From positions 35,919,866 through 35,983,865 of the forward strand of contig NC_049907.1 of assembly GCF_001411555.2 (NCBI RefSeq): DNA of 64,000 nucleotides. The letters are read 5' to 3'. Below, piece by piece: positions 62,052 to 64,000 of the stretch. The notes below the pieces were generated by a model, which was not told the origin of the DNA, ran no database searches, and saw only the letters and a list, made by a program, of their open reading frames with translations. The translations under genes and the position numbers were made by a program. This stretch comes from Juglans regia (taxonomy: Eukaryota; Streptophyta; Magnoliopsida; Fagales; Juglandaceae). Position 1 is the first letter of the stretch. Each line of letters begins with the position of its first letter.

Positions 62052-63093
62052 TGTGTTGCTTCGTACTGGGTCGGGTGTCCCTACCAACTCCTTATTGCTT
62101 AACTGACTCGCCAGACCTGATTGCGGCTTTCGCTAACACCACAGGAGACACGTCGTGGCGTGATGAAGCCTTAGGATGCATTAAATGCTGCATGGTTCTA
62201 ATTAGGTAGGTCCATCCCTCTGACCTGTCCAGACGCCAGGGTTTAGGGACAAGGTGTGTCCCTGATTGTTAGCCAATAGTGGTTTCAGACAGTCCTGCCA
62301 TTCATCCTTTAGTCAGCATGCGCTGGGCCGACCTGGCCCAACCCAGCCTTTGTCCTCGGGCCCCGGGACTCTTCGGGCATTGTGGATAGGGCCTACTCCC
62401 CCTAGGCCCGGCCCTAGGGATTACTCCACTTACAGTACCCAACGAATTCCTAGCACATATGTGTGGTGGGAATTCAAAACATCCTTGTCACAACTTCCTT
62501 GGACACGTTCCTTGCGGCCACTCCCCCATCGTTAATACATAGGCACTTTGGCTTTAGTCGTCTTTCTAACTTCCTGACCGTTGAATTTGGGGAGGTGTCT
62601 TCCCACATCTTGGGCCGTGCACTGGCCCGTACACCACACTCGGCCGTCGTGGCTTCCCACGTCTGCATGGGTCTTTTGCCGATTGAGCTCCCCGAAACCA
62701 CCTACCCACGTCATTCAATGCGGGCATCACCTTGATTTCTGCAATCCCCATGTTTCCTAACAGTTGGATCTAGTGGGGAGCGTCTCCTCGAGTCCCGGGC
62801 CGTTCATTGGCCTGTGAGTCCCACGCATTCGACGTGACTCCCCACGCCTGCATAGCCCTACACCGGTTGGGCTTCCTGAGGCCACCTGCCCGTATCATCA
62901 GCTATGCCTCTGTTTGCGTGCAGCCCTATATAAGTCCTCTTCCCCCTCTCATTTTCACCATTTGCCTCCTTGTCCTCATTTCTTTCGTTGGCTTCTCTCA
63001 TTTCCCTTTCAAGTTCTTCTCTGCCGTGGTTTTCTCCGTTCCTCAAGCTTTATGTATTCCTCTTTTTCGTTCTCGGCGTCTACTTCTGTCTCG
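62052..63093 (+). repeat. GC-rich promoter-like region with a divergent tandem duplication
   Basis: Likely LTR or leader of the element whose ORF starts at 63094. Two diverged copies of about 170 bases lie in tandem (about 62565-62733 and 62750-62912), aligning at TGGGGAGGTGTCT/GTGGGGAGCGTCT, GGGCCGT-CA-TGGCC and CACCT-CCC-. A TATA box (CTATATAAG, 62926-62934) follows, then a CT-rich leader. No primer site was recognised. Confidence 0.45.
62927..62934 (+). promoter_or_regulatory. TATA box upstream of the gypsy-associated ORF
   Basis: TATATAAG about 165 bases before the ATG at 63094, followed by a CT-rich stretch typical of plant retroelement transcription starts. Confidence 0.55.
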
Positions 63094-64000
63094 ATGGCCT
63101 TGAATGGTTCCTCAAGTGCCAAGCCCCTATACTTCATTGGGAAGAGCTGGGATTCGTTGGTCTCCCCCGACGACCTTTGGGCATTCAGAATGAAGTACAA
63201 AATCCTTGTGTCAGTGGTTCTGGAGGTCCCATGGCACCGTGTGCCCGTCGTGGATGTTGATGGGATGGCTGTTTACCCTCTTATGTTCATGAACTGGCTT
63301 CGTGACGTTCTCAACTTCCTGGGGTTGGCCCCTGCGCAGCTCCATCCTAATGCCTGGTGGCTCTTGGTGACCAGTTGCATCATTTATCGAAGGGTGTTCA
63401 ATGCCGGTTTCGGAGTATCCTAACTTGACAGCTCGGGAGTTCATGTCAGTGTACCGCGTGCTACACCTCGACTCGAGTTTGTGCAACTTTCAGACATGCA
63501 CGGTCGGGAGGCACATCACCAGTCTTGAGTCACACCACTTGCATATCAAGGACTGGTCCCATAAAATTTTCTTTGTTTCTGGCTCGGGATGGAAGTACCC
63601 CAAGGGAGATAAGGTCCACGAGGAGTTTCCCATTCAGGCTGTCTAGTCGTACGTCCCACTGTCCAAGAGCTTGAAAGTCGACTTGTCCCAGAGGGAAGAG
63701 GCCAAGCTAGCGACAGTGCTATCCTAGGTATTGACCCACCCTTCTGACCTAAAGACCAAAGCAGTGCTGTCCGACGTCAATATCAGAAGCTACTTGACCG
63801 TTCTCGAGCGCTCGTATGTTCTTGGGTAGGACTTCTTGAAGGACCCCTCATCGCCTCAGGGTCAAAAGCGTCACTCAAATCCTCCTACAGCCTATGGCAA
63901 GGGGAAGTGGCCAAAGGTGGCTCGTGATGAGGCAGGTAGGGCTCCCCGCGGCGAGGCAGGGTGTCCTAGAGTGAAAAGGGCGCATCCCAGAACTGAGCCA
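63094..64000 (+). pseudogene. Gypsy-associated ORF (PF04195-like), frameshifted, runs off window end
   Basis: Starts MALNGSSSAKPLYF and contains LNFLGLAPAQLHPNAWWLL (about 63310-63365), a motif of the putative gypsy-type transposon family found with Tat/Ogre-like elements; function unknown. The frame ends at 63423 but similarity continues in another frame from about 63401 (LTAREFMSVYRVLHLDS), so there is a frameshift near 63410. Later stops lie at 63644, 63725 and 63827. The distal part is Lys/Arg-rich (about 63880-64000). The assignment rests on the one motif and domain layout. Confidence 0.6.

Noticed and set aside
1..64000. tRNA, rRNA and CRISPR-like structures
   Set aside because: No cloverleaf with proper A/B boxes, no rRNA sequence and no regularly spaced identical repeats with unique spacers were found; GTTCGAATCC-like phrases (10350, 49110) lack the rest of a tRNA.

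Overview
The window looks like plant nuclear DNA, probably from a woody eudicot. It is AT-rich, full of (AT)n tracts, rich in LTR, LINE, CACTA, hAT and MITE sequence, and holds two clear plant genes with plant-type splice sites. One abundant-looking MITE type (11764-12122) recalls MITEs I associate with walnut-family genomes, but that is only an impression. A run of 100 N lies at 50517-50616.

Layout. 1-3215: 5' part of a minus-strand Ty3/gypsy element (open gag frame, tRNA-Asp primer site, GC-rich LTR with TATA box). 3645-9720: minus-strand gene for a CNNM/DUF21-CBS membrane protein; I could place 13 exons giving 512 residues without a break. Its sixth intron holds a 5'-truncated LINE, which itself holds a MITE; both insertions have visible target-site duplications. 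9866-14919: AT-rich intergenic DNA with two MITE-like insertions. 14920-32542: an old minus-strand CACTA (En/Spm) transposon with a Ptta-type gene, a broken TNP2-type transposase, one recognisable end (CACTACAACAAA at 32542), a possible captured kinase exon, and a LINE fragment. 36824-37816: intact single-exon isopentenyltransferase (cytokinin synthesis) gene, minus strand. 40626-45090: complete but decayed Ty1/copia element, plus strand, with 191/195-bp LTRs and ACTGT duplications. 48500-49680: hAT transposase scraps. 50288-62046: long Tekay/Del-like LTR material bounded by TG...CA and a GTGGG direct repeat; it contains a PIF/Harbinger-like element (TTA duplication), which contains a hAT transposon. 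62047-64000: GC-rich promoter-like sequence and a broken gypsy-associated ORF.

The only two genes likely to serve the host are the CNNM-type (putative Mg2+ transport) protein and the isopentenyltransferase; nothing suggests they act together. Everything else recognisable is mobile-element sequence at several levels of nesting. I found no rRNA, tRNA or CRISPR. Exon boundaries were derived by eye from splice consensus and remembered family sequence, not from transcripts.
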